NCBI GenBank assembly: GCA_963747535.1
Contig: CAVVFX010000022.1
Location: 1-64,000 of the forward strand
DNA length: 64,000 nucleotides
Direction of reading: 5' to 3'
From: CAVVFX01 sp963747535
GTDB taxonomy: Bacteria; Acidobacteriota; Terriglobia; Bryobacterales; Bryobacteraceae
The notes beneath the pieces were generated by a model. That model searched no databases, was not told the DNA's origin, and saw only the letters and a program-made list of their open reading frames with translations. This document shows, one piece after another, positions 1 to 9,284 of this stretch. The translations under genes were made by a program, and so were the position numbers. Positions within the stretch are counted from its first letter, which is position 1, and the number at the start of each line of letters is the position of its first letter.

Positions 1-31
1 TGCGATGCTCTACCAACTGAGCTACCGGCCC
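1..31 (-). tRNA. tRNA gene, 5' half only (runs off the left edge)
   Basis: Read on the minus strand, the first 31 bases give a seven-base acceptor arm starting GGGCCGG, then TA, a D-arm with GCTC paired to GAGC around AGTTGGTA, and the 5' side of the anticodon stem (TCGCA). This is a standard tRNA 5' half. The anticodon and 3' half lie outside the window, so the amino acid cannot be named. The integrase stop codon is only about 20 bases upstream of the tRNA 5' end, so its promoter must lie inside the integrase gene or the tRNA is read through from it. Confidence 0.9.
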
Positions 32-49
32 ATGTTATTAAAACAAAAA

Positions 50-1186
50 CTACTTAGCGGAAGCGCGACGTTTTGCTTTTGCCCATTCCTTGCCTACTGC
101 CTTCTCAAGCTTCTTCATCGCGCTCTTGGTTTCGCTGCGATCAACAACGATGTAATGGGTCTCGGTTGTGGACACGTTCGCGTGTCGCAGGATCTCCTGA
201 ATTACCTTCGGCGGCACGCCGAGGCGATAGAGGTTCGTTCCCAAGCCTCTACGGAAACCATGCCAGCCCTTCCATGCCGTCTTGAGCTTCAGACTCAGAA
301 CCCGGCGGGATAAATTGTCGAGGTTGAGCGGATCACCCTTCCGTTCACCGGCGAAGATGTACCCATCGCCCGGATTGCTCTTCCGATGTTGATCGAGGGC
401 GCGGCGCAAGATCGGTATTACCGGAACGGGGTTTTCCCCGCTCTGTTCCGTTTTCGTCGGTCCCACATGAGTGCGCCAGACGCTTCTAGCGACGCGGATT
501 TCGTCACCGGTATAATCCTCCCAGCGAAGCCCACGAATTTCCGATGCTCGAAGTCCTGTGAAGGCCGCGACGGTAACGACTGTTCGTGCCGGTTCCTCCA
601 GCTTCGCAAGCATCGCCTGAATATCTTCGAGCGTGTAAGCGATCCGCTCCGGCTTGTAACGCCGACCTTCGGCCTTGACGCCCTGGATTGGATTCGCAGC
701 GCGAAGCACGTCTTCCTGACGGGCATAGGTGAACACGGCGGAGAGGATCGCCTTCATCCGCAAAAGCGACGAATGCGAAAGATCCGGCTTGTCCTCGGCC
801 AGATTGTCAAAAAAGTGCTGCGCATCCTTCGTATGGAAATCGCGCATCCGGATGTTCCCGATGCTGGGCTTGATGTGCCTCGTAAAAACATCGCAGTGGC
901 TGTTGAGGGTGCTCGGACGTAGCTTCTTCTCGCGCGCGGGCCGGTATCGCTTGTCAAAGAACTCCGCCAGCGTCAGCGAGCTTTCCGGTTGAGCCGCCCC
1001 GCTATTGACCGGGAATAGCAGTTCATCGACAAGCGGGAGCACGTCCTTCTTGGAGCGGTAGTCGTCACTGTAGCGGGCGAGGCGCGCACAGATGCGCCGA
1101 CGCACGGGAGCGCCGTCCTTAATTTCGTTTTGGTAGTACCTTACGTACCAGCTTCCGTTGCGACGAAAGACTTGTCCTCGCTGCAT
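50..1186 (-). CDS. int: Tyrosine recombinase (phage-type integrase)
   Basis: A 378-residue site-specific tyrosine recombinase that would integrate and excise the element. An N-terminal arm-binding part is followed by a SAM-like core-binding domain (about 70-170) and the catalytic domain (about 180-360). The catalytic residues are visible in order: Arg in TGLRASE, Lys in PTKTEQ, the HGFRR box, LRHANVS, and the nucleophile Tyr in THYIV. Length and residue set fit an active enzyme. It sits directly beside a tRNA gene, the usual target of such enzymes. Oddly, its 3' end faces the 5' end of the tRNA rather than the 3' end. The target is inferred from position only. Confidence 0.93.
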   Translation of the reverse strand: MQRGQVFRRNGSWYVRYYQNEIKDGAPVRRRICARLARYSDDYRSKKDVLPLVDELLFPVNSGAAQPESSLTLAEFFDKRYRPAREKKLRPSTLNSHCDVFTRHIKPSIGNIRMRDFHTKDAQHFFDNLAEDKPDLSHSSLLRMKAILSAVFTYARQEDVLRAANPIQGVKAEGRRYKPERIAYTLEDIQAMLAKLEEPARTVVTVAAFTGLRASEIRGLRWEDYTGDEIRVARSVWRTHVGPTKTEQSGENPVPVIPILRRALDQHRKSNPGDGYIFAGERKGDPLNLDNLSRRVLSLKLKTAWKGWHGFRRGLGTNLYRLGVPPKVIQEILRHANVSTTETHYIVVDRSETKSAMKKLEKAVGKEWAKAKRRASAK

Positions 1187-1209
1187 TTTCTTCTTGGGCG
1201 GATGTCGCT

Positions 1210-1506
1210 CTAAGCCAGTTTATCACGTTCGGGCCACTGGAATCTAATGTAACGGCCAAGGCGGAGGCACGGGATCGGATTTCGGCATCGCGCGCGCGTT
1301 TTTTCATAAACCCAGGATTCAGGAACCTTGAGCCGCGCGGCAACTTCTTCGGGCGTGAGGATGTCGGCTGGGTCGATGGGGCCGATTTGTTTTGGCGCGT
1401 TGAGGAAGGGGTAGTATTTTGCGGCGGGGTCTGGCTTACTGGGCATCTCGGCGGCAGACGGCCGCCAGGCGAGCGCGCGATCGAGGAGGTCACGCATCGA
1501 GTGCAT
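1210..1506 (-). CDS. Small helix-turn-helix protein (excisionase/HTH_17-like)
   Basis: A 98-residue protein. Residues about 50-92 (LTPEEVAARLKVPESWVYEK, then a basic turn and PCLRLGRYIRF) match the winged-helix MerR/excisionase fold called HTH_17, in which the LGRYIRF strand forms the wing. It lies 23 bases upstream of the integrase on the same strand, the usual place for a recombination directionality factor or a regulator of the integrase. The first ATG is used; a second in-frame ATG lies three codons later. Function as an excisionase is inferred from fold and position. Confidence 0.75.
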   Translation of the reverse strand: MHSMRDLLDRALAWRPSAAEMPSKPDPAAKYYPFLNAPKQIGPIDPADILTPEEVAARLKVPESWVYEKTRARCRNPIPCLRLGRYIRFQWPERDKLA

Positions 1507-1513
1507 GTCTGTA

Positions 1514-1527
1514 CGGATTGTAATCCG
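1514..1527. promoter_or_regulatory. Inverted repeat upstream of the HTH gene
   Basis: CGGATTGTAATCCG has perfect 6-base arms around GT and lies 8 bases before the HTH start codon. It could be an autoregulatory operator of that protein, but it is short and nothing else supports this. Confidence 0.3.
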
Positions 1528-1536
1528 AAAACGCGA

Positions 1537-1881
1537 TCAGCGATCCAGATTGCGCTGCGGCTTGGATCGATGTTCAGCCCCGTCTTTGAAGCCGCGTGCA
1601 TACGCTTCTCTCTCGGCTTCGCGGCCCTGAGGCAAGAGCCCCTCTATGGCCCGCCAAACTTTCTGCGCGCCCGCGCGCTGATTGGCACCCTTAATGGAGG
1701 CCGCAACCGCAGCCGCTTTGCGCGCCGCCGTCGCGATGCCCGCATTGCGTCCCTCCCTTTCCCGGCTGTCGCTATAGGCGGTGATTCTTTTTTCCAGACG
1801 GTCGGCGTTTCCTTTGTCGATCCAGCCGGAATCCTGAAGGAAGGTGGCGATTTCGTGCGGAGAGAGGAGGGGCGTGGTCAT
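1537..1881 (-). CDS. Conserved-looking hypothetical protein
   Basis: A 114-residue protein starting MTTPLLSPHEIATFLQDSGW. It is charged and alanine-rich with no membrane segment; the C-terminal half (KVWRAIEGLLPQGREAE and following) looks helical. The start ATG is clear. It lies between the relaxase and the HTH gene, all on the minus strand, so it may belong to the same mobilization operon. I do not recognise a domain. Confidence 0.6.
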   Translation of the reverse strand: MTTPLLSPHEIATFLQDSGWIDKGNADRLEKRITAYSDSREREGRNAGIATAARKAAAVAASIKGANQRAGAQKVWRAIEGLLPQGREAEREAYARGFKDGAEHRSKPQRNLDR

Positions 1882-2144
1882 GTGTCACCTCGACGTTGGT
1901 TAAAACGGTTTTGGGGCTTTGGCTTTACGCGGCTTCCTGGAGCGGTGGAACCTCGGTTCCGTAATCTCGCGGGCGATCAAGCGCCAGAGCGTTTTCAGCT
2001 TTGACGGCAGGTTGGAGGCCGTCAAGAGCCAGCCAACCTGCCGGAACAGCGATAGGAGTCCGGCCCAGGTCATTTGCCGGAGCGCCCGATATCTGCGGGG
2101 GGATGGTCTCGTTCGCCCTGGCTGTCCCGCGACGCCAGGGCGGC

Positions 2145-4062
2145 CTATCGTTCCCGGTCGGGGTCTCGTCGGCGCGGCTGCTGAGTGTCGTCCACCTTCT
2201 TGATGGGATCGTACTCTCCGGCAGCACGATTTCGGGGACGCCCGGCTGTGGGTTGCGGCTGCGCCTCTGTGCGTTCGCGCTCGGGGTCCTTTTCCGGAGC
2301 GGGTCCCCGTTGGTGCTGGCGAAGCTGCTGCCGGAGATCCTGGGCCTGCATGCGGTAGTCGATTGCGCGCTTGCGGAACTTGACGGCTTCGTCGCTATCG
2401 CGACGACCGGTGATGACCACGGATTGCTGTGCGATCCGCTCGCTGGTCATGAAGATGTATTCGGCTCCCTCGATGCGTTTGCGCAGATCAAGCGCCTGGC
2501 GCTCCTGAGGATCGGCCGTTTTCGCTATCTGTTGGTCCAGGGCTTCGCGGTCCTTGCGGAAGGCGGCGTATTCCGCCATCGCCACTTTGGCAAGAGAGGC
2601 GTAGGGATTGCCGAAGTCGTAATGCTGGCCGAGGGCCTGGGCGTAGCGCGCTCCCGCGTCGCGGATGGGGCCTTCCTTGGCCTGGGATTCGAGCTTTGCC
2701 TGCCGCTCGCTCTCCTCTCTGCGGCGGTCGTCGGAGGCGATTTTCTCCATCGCGGCGCGGTGAGCGTCACGCCGCGCTTGCTCGTCCTTCTGGGCATCGA
2801 GGCGCAGTTGCGCCTGACGCATCTCCTCGGCCTGCGCGGCCAGCCGGTCGGCATTCTGCTTCGCGAGGTCGTCGATGCGTTTGTTTTCTGCGTCACGCCG
2901 TTGCTGGAGACGATTCTGTTCGTCCTCGGCGGCCTGTTTCTGACGGGCCTGTTCGTCGTCGAGCGCTTTCTGCTGTCGGGTCTGTTCGTCGTCCTGGGCT
3001 TGCTTTTGCTTTGCCGCTTCCTGTTCCGCCGCGAGTTTCTGCGCTTCAGATAGATCGTCAGGCATCGAGGCCGCCGTGCCGCCGACGGAAACCGGCGGCG
3101 CCGAAGCTTCAGGATAAGGCTGCGGACCCTCAGGTTGCAATGGTTGCCGAGCGGCTTGGCGCTGTTCGGCCTTTTCCCAGACGGCATCGGCTGCGCGGAC
3201 GGTCTGCTGGATTTGCTCCATCCGTTCGGCCGCCTGCTGCCGTCTGAGGTCGGCCAGGCGTTTTTCGGATTCGGCAAGTTCTTCTTTTGCATGAGCGAAA
3301 TTCTGGTTCGCAGTCTTGATGCGGCGGTTCTGGTCGCCCCGGTTGGTCGTGACGCCGCGCCGCTCCATTTCATTGGCGTCCGGTCCGATATGGGTAGTCG
3401 GCTCGCGGTCGATGCCTTGGTCTTCGAGCCTGCGATGGTCGACGCGCGCTTCGTGGCCGTATTTTTCAAGAGCGCGGTTTTCGTAGACGGCCCAGAGCCG
3501 CCGCCATTCGGATAGGCGTTCCTTCTCGAACTGTTTCCAGAATTTCCGTTTGGCGTTTCCGTCCTGCTGCTCCCAGAGGCGGGCCTTTTTGCGGAAGCCG
3601 TCCGGGCCGACAGCGCGAAGCGTCAAGAGGACATGGGCGTGATGATTGCGATCGTCGCCGCCACGGGGCGGGGCATGGACGGCGATGTCGGCGACGACAC
3701 CGTGTTCGACGAATTCCTTCCTGACAAAGTCGCGGGCCAGCTCGATGCGTTGCTCATGAGTCAATTCGTGCGGCAGGGAAAGCTGGATCTCGCGGGCGAG
3801 TTGCGCCGAGCCGCGGCGGGTGCTTTTGTCCTCCCGATGTTCGACGGCGTTCCAGAGGCGTGCGCGGTTTTGCATCCACTCGGGCGCATTGCCGGGAGTG
3901 AGTATCTCCGTATACAGGACGCCGCGCTTGCGGGTGTAGTCTTTAACATTTCCGGTGCGTTCATCGAGGATTTTCTCACTCGCGCGGTAGGCCGCAGCCG
4001 CCACAGCCGACTTGCCCGTCCGAGCGGCTGATGATGGAGGCGTGGAGGCGGTAGTCGGCCAT
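2145..4062 (-). pseudogene. mobA: MobA/MobL (MobQ-type) relaxase, frameshifted near the N-terminus
   Basis: Relaxases of this family nick the origin of transfer and stay bound to the 5' end through an N-terminal Tyr. The expected start MADYRLHASIISRSDG is at 4062-4017, but the rest of the domain (KSAVAAAAYRASEKI, then the metal-binding box HAPPRGGDDRNHHAHVLLT) continues in another frame. One extra base near 4014-4019 explains the switch. The C-terminal half is a long Gln/Glu/Lys/Arg-rich coiled coil (about residues 370-560). Upstream of 4062 the second frame stays open to 4481 but is low-complexity and not relaxase-like. With the frameshift the Tyr near residue 4 is separated from the catalytic His cluster, so the protein is probably inactive unless the ribosome slips or the base is an error. 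Confidence 0.85.
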
Positions 4063-4129
4063 ACGTCACCCCTTTGGCCTGTCGTGAACGAGCGGTGAAA
4101 CGCTTGTTCTGGTCCAGCGGGGAAACGCT

Positions 4130-4370
4130 GGCCGTGGGTGTCGGGGCGCGGAAGCCCTGACGCGGGAGGTCTCGGAGGGGCAAGGCCCTTCCGAGTCCAG
4201 GTCCAGGGCGGGAAGGCCCTGGCGCGCATCCAATCCGCGCAGGGTTGGGCTGGGTCGAGGGGCAGGCACGCCCATCGTCGTGGTGCAGGGGCGCGAAAGC
4301 CCCGCCGGAGTGCAGAGGCAGAGCCTCTGCCGCACACGTTCCGAAGGAATGTATAAGTGCGCACTTCGCC
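4130..4370. other. Hairpin-rich candidate origin of transfer (oriT)
   Basis: The gap between the divergent relaxase and TraD-like genes carries at least four hairpins. One is GCAGAGGC/GCCTCTGC with a 3-base loop at 4312-4330, followed by a small TTCC/GGAA hairpin at 4340-4349 and then TAAGTGCGC at 4354-4362, inside the palindrome AAGTGCGCACTT. RSF1010-type and related MobQ origins have an inverted repeat followed by a TAAGTGCGC-like nic site, so the order matches. Other hairpins are CCAGGGC/GCCCTGG (about 4201-4220) and GGGGC/GCCCC (about 4288-4304). Assignment rests on motif and position only. Confidence 0.55.
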
Positions 4371-4526
4371 TTGCTCGTGACCCCAGTCCCGCAGCATCGT
4401 GCTTTGCTCCCGGCTGATCTGGCACCGACCCTTTCCGTTATCATACCCGCGCATGGTTGCGATTAGGCAAACGGCAAACATTCCCGGGTAGTCTTCTTAC
4501 GGGGCTAACGAAACAGGGAGGTAGTC

Positions 4527-4994
4527 ATGACGTGGTGGCGCGATACTCTTGAGAAGCAGATCCGCGAGGCACAAAAACGCCACGAGCAGTCCAAGGCCGA
4601 TCTTGCGAGCCTCCAGTCCCGCGCGAAGATGCTCGCCCGCAAGCTCGACACGCGCCGCAAAATCATTGTCGGGGCGGGCGTCTTCGCTCATATCGCGGTC
4701 AGCGCTCGCTTTCGTGAGCAGGTGGGAAGCGCAATGCAGCTCGCCATCACCCGCCCGCAGGACAGGGCCCTGCTGCCGGAGTTTTTTCCCGAAGCGCGGG
4801 CGGTACCTGCGCCTCCGGCGCGCCCGCCGAAGCCCGAGGAGCCTCTCTCGGACGCGGCTCCGGCACCAGTCGTCTCCCGTCCAGAGGACGGGGCCGTGTT
4901 GCCGGAGTTTTTTCCCGAGGCGCGGGCGGCACCCACTCCTCCGGCGCGCCCGCCGAGGAAGGAGGAGCCTCCCTCTGGGGCTGCTCCGGCGTAA
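4527..4994 (+). CDS. TraD-like relaxosome accessory protein with proline-rich repeat tail
   Basis: A 155-residue protein. Residues 1-45 form a charged coiled coil. Then DTRRKIIVGAGVFAHIAV matches the small conjugal-transfer TraD family, whose signature is a TRRKI-x-GA helix. The C-terminal 75 residues hold two copies of a roughly 40-residue unit with the core LPEFFPEARAxPxPPARPP. A good ribosome site (AGGGAGG) precedes the ATG. It diverges from the relaxase across the candidate oriT, as relaxosome genes often do. The next gene is a paralogue lacking the proline repeats. The role in transfer is inferred from family and context. Confidence 0.65.
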   Translation: MTWWRDTLEKQIREAQKRHEQSKADLASLQSRAKMLARKLDTRRKIIVGAGVFAHIAVSARFREQVGSAMQLAITRPQDRALLPEFFPEARAVPAPPARPPKPEEPLSDAAPAPVVSRPEDGAVLPEFFPEARAAPTPPARPPRKEEPPSGAAPA

Positions 4995-5226
4995 AGAAAA
5001 ACGACCGCGCGGCTACTCCGAACCGCGCCGCCGGACCCGGCGTCTGCGGTCGTCATACCCGCGTATGCAGCGAATCGCGCTTCGTCCACAGGCCGCAGCG
5101 CGCTTTCGCAAGAGCGGGTGCGCCTCGGGCGTTTTGCGCCATCACCGCACCCGCATATCCCGGACTCGCGCATACCGGTGTACTCACCGGCTCGCGCGCG
5201 GACGATAATAGCCGGAGGGGGCATAT

Positions 5227-5634
5227 ATGGCGCATGTCCACAAGACAACCGAGGAACTGATCGCCGAAGAGGAAAAAAAGAGCGAGCAGGTCAAGGCCAG
5301 AATATCCGAACTCAAATCCAGGCAGAGGGTCGAGGAACGCAAAAAGGACAACCACCGCAAGATTGTCGTTGGGGCGGCCGTGATCGCTCACATTAAAATC
5401 GATGCGCGGTTCCGCAAGGCGGTGCAAGAGGCATTGAGCAATGCCGTGACCGATCCAAAGCAAAGGGCCGTCATTCCGGATCTGCTCAACGAGAAGGCTT
5501 TTCTTGACGCGATGAAAGCGGCGGCTAAGAAAGCCGCGATCGAGGCCAAGGAGGCGAAACAAGCCGAGGCGGCCGCGAAATCCGCGGAGCAGGGGAAGGC
5601 CGATCCGGCGCCAGAGGGCCCGGCTCCGGCCTAA
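5227..5634 (+). CDS. TraD-like protein, paralogue of the preceding gene
   Basis: A 135-residue protein with an N-terminal coiled coil (residues 5-45, EELIAEEEKKSEQVKARISE), then NHRKIVVGAAVIAHIKIDAR, which aligns with DTRRKIIVGAGVFAHIAVSAR in the upstream gene. The block after it (RFRKAVQEALSNAVTDPKQR) also aligns. The tail is Ala/Lys/Glu-rich instead of proline repeats. A ribosome site (CGGAGGG) lies before the ATG. The two genes arose by tandem duplication of a relaxosome-type protein; function is inferred. Confidence 0.65.
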   Translation: MAHVHKTTEELIAEEEKKSEQVKARISELKSRQRVEERKKDNHRKIVVGAAVIAHIKIDARFRKAVQEALSNAVTDPKQRAVIPDLLNEKAFLDAMKAAAKKAAIEAKEAKQAEAAAKSAEQGKADPAPEGPAPA

Positions 5635-5709
5635 GGATTCCGGGTGCGTCGGCGGCACGCAACCTGAGGCGGCCCGAACGCGTCATTTGTCTATTCTGAT
5701 TGGATTTAT

Positions 5710-6204
5710 ATGTCTGGGCCAATACTCCCGCCAGTACCGAGCGGTGGCCGGCCTGTAGGGCCGCAGCGGACGGTGCCCGCGCTCCCGCCGGGCATCCCGA
5801 TCATGCCGGGACGGGCCACGGCTGCCAGACCGAAGCGGCGACACCCGGTGTTCCTGATGCTGCTGATGGTGCTTCTCGTATTCGCGGGGCTGTATGGGCG
5901 TGAGTTATTCAACGCCTACCATTTCGAGTATGACAACAAGCGGATCGTCCCGGTCGTGAAGCGGGCACTATTGACGCACGCGGCAAAAGGGGACCGCTTC
6001 CCGCTGACACTTTGGAGCGGCCCGCGTATCCTCCGAATCGATTTCGCCACGGTCCAGGTTCCCCCGCGGATCGGCATTGACCAGGGCCCTCCGGAAACCT
6101 GCGTCTCGTATAGCCTTCTCGACCCGAAGACCGGAGCCGAAGATAATAGCAGCCTGTACGCGCACGTCTCGTGCATCTACGGCATCGCGTACCGGATTCA
6201 CTGA
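5710..6204 (+). CDS. Single-pass membrane protein of unknown function
   Basis: A 164-residue protein with a proline-rich N-terminus (1-40), a basic stop (RPKRRHP), one membrane helix (about 47-63, VFLMLLMVLLVFAGLYG) and a soluble C-terminal domain of about 100 residues with two Cys. Topology suggests N-in, C-out. Its TGA stop at 6202 is in the same frame as the first piece of the VirD4-like sequence that follows, so it may once have been close-coupled to it. No family recognised. Confidence 0.6.
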   Translation: MSGPILPPVPSGGRPVGPQRTVPALPPGIPIMPGRATAARPKRRHPVFLMLLMVLLVFAGLYGRELFNAYHFEYDNKRIVPVVKRALLTHAAKGDRFPLTLWSGPRILRIDFATVQVPPRIGIDQGPPETCVSYSLLDPKTGAEDNSSLYAHVSCIYGIAYRIH

Positions 6205-7952
6205 TCATGTCTGTGTGATTGCGCGAAGGAGGCGCCGTTTACGTCCGACCTGCTCGGCTCGGCTAATTGGAGCACCGATCCCGGACAGTTGCGCTTCGTC
6301 CCGCTCGGGAATGACGGCACCCCCGTGGGGGGGAGGTTCCTGCTGCTTGGAGAATCGCGGGGGGTTCTCGGCAATCTGCACGTGCTCGCGCCGCGCCAGC
6401 ACATGATCTCGGTCGCGCCTACCCGATCGGGCAAGGGCGTTTCGCTCATCATTCCCAACCTTCTGACCTACCGGAGGTTCCGTCCTCGCGGTCGATCCCA
6501 AGGGTGAGAATGCCTGGCTCACGGCCGCCCACCGCCGGAACGTGCTCGGGCAGAAGACGCTCATCCTCGATCCCTGGCGCGAGGTCGATCGCCGCTATGG
6601 CTCGATTGGTAGGGGTCAAGGAATCGTTTGCGAGCTTCAACCCGCTGTCGATCCTGAAGCCAGGATCGGACGATTTCTTGGAGGACCTCGCCTATCTGGC
6701 GGATGCGCTGGTCATCACCGAGTCAGCACAGGACCCGTATTGGGACGATACCGCTCGCGAGTTGTGGACCGGCCTCATGGCGTTTGTCGTCGAGCATCCG
6801 GCAATGGAAAGACCGGGCATCTCTGTCGGCTCGCGCGTAAGCTGCTCATGAAATCGACTGAGGAATTCGGACGCACGATAGAGCACGGCGATCGAGCTGG
6901 GCCCGGACAGTGTCGCTGGCGCCAAGCTGGCACAGTTCCTGAATTTTGAAAAGAACAAGGGCCTCAGCTCCGTGATCTCGGCCGCCAGGACGCAGACGGC
7001 CTTCCTGGATAGCGATGTCCTGAATCGGAGCATGGAGATTTCGGATTTCAGCTTTGACGAGTTATGCGGCGGCAACACCTCCGTGTATCTGGTGCTGCCG
7101 CCCAGATAAGCTGTTAACCTACGCGCGGTGGCTGAGGCTCATGGTCTCGATCGGCATCCGCGCAATCGTTCGCGGGGGCGGATCACCGAGCGCGCACGGG
7201 CTTCCTGCGCTTTTCGTGCTCGACGAGTTCGGGACGATTGGGAGACTTGAGGCGGTCGCGCAGGCCTACGGCCTGATGGCGGGTCTAGGCATGATCATGT
7301 GGGCCTTTGTCCAGGATTTCAATCAACTGAATGCGCGACTACCCCCAGCATTGGGAGACGTTCATCGGCAATTCGCAGGCGGTGACGTGCTTCGGCGTCA
7401 TGGATAATTTTACGGCGGACTATGTCAGCAAGTTTCTGGGGACTCAGACAATTCAGGAGGCCCAGGCGTCGACAAGCGTCGGCGAATCGACAGTACCCCT
7501 CGGACCGAATCAGTCATGGTTCTCATCGAGAACCAGCCGATTCGAAAAGCACGAGCTACCAGATGCACACGTCGAGCCGACCGCTGTTAAATCCCGACGA
7601 GATCCGACGCCTGCCGGGAGATATCAGCATCATCATGGGACGCTTTCCGCCGATTCTAAGCCGTCGGATCGTGTACCACGAGGATTGGTGGTTCCTGCAA
7701 AAAGCCCGGGCCGATCCGAAACATCCGGTCACCGAGGACGTACGCTCGCGGGCGTTCGAGAGGCGGCTCAAGGACGCCGGATCGGTGGCCGGGCTGCTCG
7801 CCCAGCAGGGTTTCGAGGTCAAGGCGCTGCGGGGCGGGCGATATGAAGTGCGCGCGAATGGGTCAGCGAAAGGCGTCCGCACCTTTGCCAGCGACGATGA
7901 TCTCTGGAAGTGGACTTATGGGCTCGTCATGGACCGCTTGGAGAAGGCGTAG
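6205..7952 (+). pseudogene. virD4: VirD4/TraG-type coupling protein, broken by at least seven frameshifts
   Basis: Coupling proteins are inner-membrane ATPases that pass the relaxase-DNA complex to the secretion channel. Pieces in changing frames give one protein in order: GSANWSTDPGQLRFVPLG, Walker A in APTRSGKGVSLIIPNLLTY (near 6420-6470), VLAVDPKGENAW, SFASFNPLSILKPGS, DPYWDDTARELWTGL, SSVISAARTQTAFLDSDVL, ALFVLDEFGTIGRLE (Walker B, near 7210-7250), WETFIGNSQAVTCFGV, and a C-terminal LLNPDEIRRLPGDISIIMG. Frame changes fall near 6475, 6610, 6830, 6890, 7105, 7330 and 7560. The N-terminal membrane anchors are also missing. No start codon in front of the first piece is convincing. Confidence 0.88.
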
Positions 7953-7958
7953 GTTCGA

Positions 7959-7980
7959 GCGGCCCGCAGGGCCGCTTTTT
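7959..7980 (+). terminator. Rho-independent terminator
   Basis: GCGGCCC, loop GCA, GGGCCGC, then TTTTT, starting 6 bases after the coupling-protein stop. A classic intrinsic terminator ending the plus-strand mobilization region. Confidence 0.85.
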
Positions 7981-8165
7981 CCCTGCTCTGGCCGTACTGC
8001 CCCGTTCTTGGGCCGTGTCCGCCTCAAGAATGGATATTTCAAACCCCATATTCGGGATAAGAGGGCGGTTTTCGCCCCTAGCTTCCCTGGAGAGCAATGC
8101 GCCGCCGTGCGGCGCTCATTCTATGTATGAATCTGGAGGTGGATTCTCTCTGCGAAGTAGAATCG

Positions 8166-8729
8166 CTAGGAACACTCTGGTTTAGGCTTAAACAGAGGCA
8201 TGCCGAGATCGCCGAACTCCGTGCGGTCCGGCACGGGCACATTCACCATATATGCATTGGTCTGCTGCTCGACCCACTCGCGCCAGACAAAGCGGCCCAT
8301 GAACTCGTTCCAGAGTTTTGCGCCCTTGCGTGCCATCCGGCGCGTAATGTCGAGGATACCGGCGCGTTCAAGCCTCTTCAGCGCCACGGCAATCGTCTGC
8401 ACGCAAAAGCCGGTCTGTTTCTGGATCTGTTTGTAGCTCGGGTCGAGCTGGCCGCTCGCGGTGTCGAGGAAATGGAACAACAGCGCCCGCAGGATCATGA
8501 GCGCGGACTGGCCGAGCACGCCATCGCGCTGGCCGGGCGCTTTGGTGCTTCGCTCCAAAGCCTCGGCGCGGTCCATGACCAGCGCACGTGCCTTCGTCGA
8601 GATCGTCCGGCGGAATTCGCCGCCGCCATCGAAGACGCTACCCTTACGCCAGCGGTGCGGGCATTTCTCCCTTGGGCTGGGTGATTCGCAGCTCATGGGT
8701 GTGATGGGCGGAAGATGGGCGAATAGCAT
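8166..8729 (-). CDS. Winged-helix DNA-binding protein, plasmid-type regulator or replication-associated
   Basis: A protein of 187 residues from ATG 8729, chosen because GGAGAG lies 7 bases before it; the frame is open further upstream. The middle segment (about residues 85-150: ALMILRALLFHFLDTASG, SYKQIQKQTGFCVQTIAVAL, KRLERAGILDITRRM) is a winged helix like those in RepA-like initiators and MarR/GntR-type regulators. The C-terminus is aromatic and Arg-rich. It faces the coupling-protein remnant. Similar proteins occur on alphaproteobacterial plasmids, but I cannot say whether it acts in replication or regulation. Confidence 0.65.
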   Translation of the reverse strand: MLFAHLPPITPMSCESPSPREKCPHRWRKGSVFDGGGEFRRTISTKARALVMDRAEALERSTKAPGQRDGVLGQSALMILRALLFHFLDTASGQLDPSYKQIQKQTGFCVQTIAVALKRLERAGILDITRRMARKGAKLWNEFMGRFVWREWVEQQTNAYMVNVPVPDRTEFGDLGMPLFKPKPECS

Positions 8730-8890
8730 GATGATTCTCTCCGTTCCGGTTGCGAGGCAACCGCCCGGATGGGCCGAAAATCGGCGCGAGTTCACCCGTT
8801 GCAAGAAATACTCTTGCAAACTTCGGTGATTTGGGGGATTCTCGTGATTGCGATCTCACGAGAAATCCCCGGCCTCTGGCCGATATGCAG

Positions 8891-8915
8891 CCCGCCTCCC
8901 AGGCGGGTTGTTTAT
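8891..8915 (+). terminator. Possible intrinsic terminator
   Basis: CCCGCCT, loop CCC, AGGCGGG, then TTGTTTATTT on the plus strand. There is no plus-strand gene directly before it, so it may insulate the region or end readthrough transcription. From here to 9284 I see no convincing gene; short open frames exist on both strands but look like chance. Confidence 0.5.
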
Positions 8916-9284
8916 TTGTGGGCTACTAACTCCGTAGTTTGGTTGTGCGAAAGCGATTCGGCCCCGCAACATGAAATCGTGCCGGGATTCTTGTGATTAG
9001 TCGAGCCGGAATATGAGTAAAATCATACTCTTGTATGGTGCGCGGCTCGCGGGCCATAAGGTGGGATATGGCGAGGTTATGGAAGAGCACGGCGATGGGT
9101 TGGACCTTGCGCCAGCAATTACGCTGGCTGCGGCTGGTCTGGTCGCGGCCCTGACGCGCGGCAGTAAAAGGGCGGCAGCAGGAGCATCGTCGCCCTACGG
9201 TCTGTACCGCCCAGGCGCCCGCGCACAACTCTCGGCGCTGAGGCCGAGAGCGTGGCGGAGGATTACGGAATTCGGCGGCGATGG

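Noticed and set aside
2001..3053. Long plus-strand open frame opposite the relaxase
   Set aside because: It is antisense to the Gln/Glu-rich coiled coil of the relaxase, which leaves the opposite strand open; composition is not protein-like and no start signal is present.
4063..4481. N-terminal extension of the relaxase frame
   Set aside because: The region is hairpin-rich and low-complexity with no relaxase similarity; the conserved start is at 4062 in the other frame.
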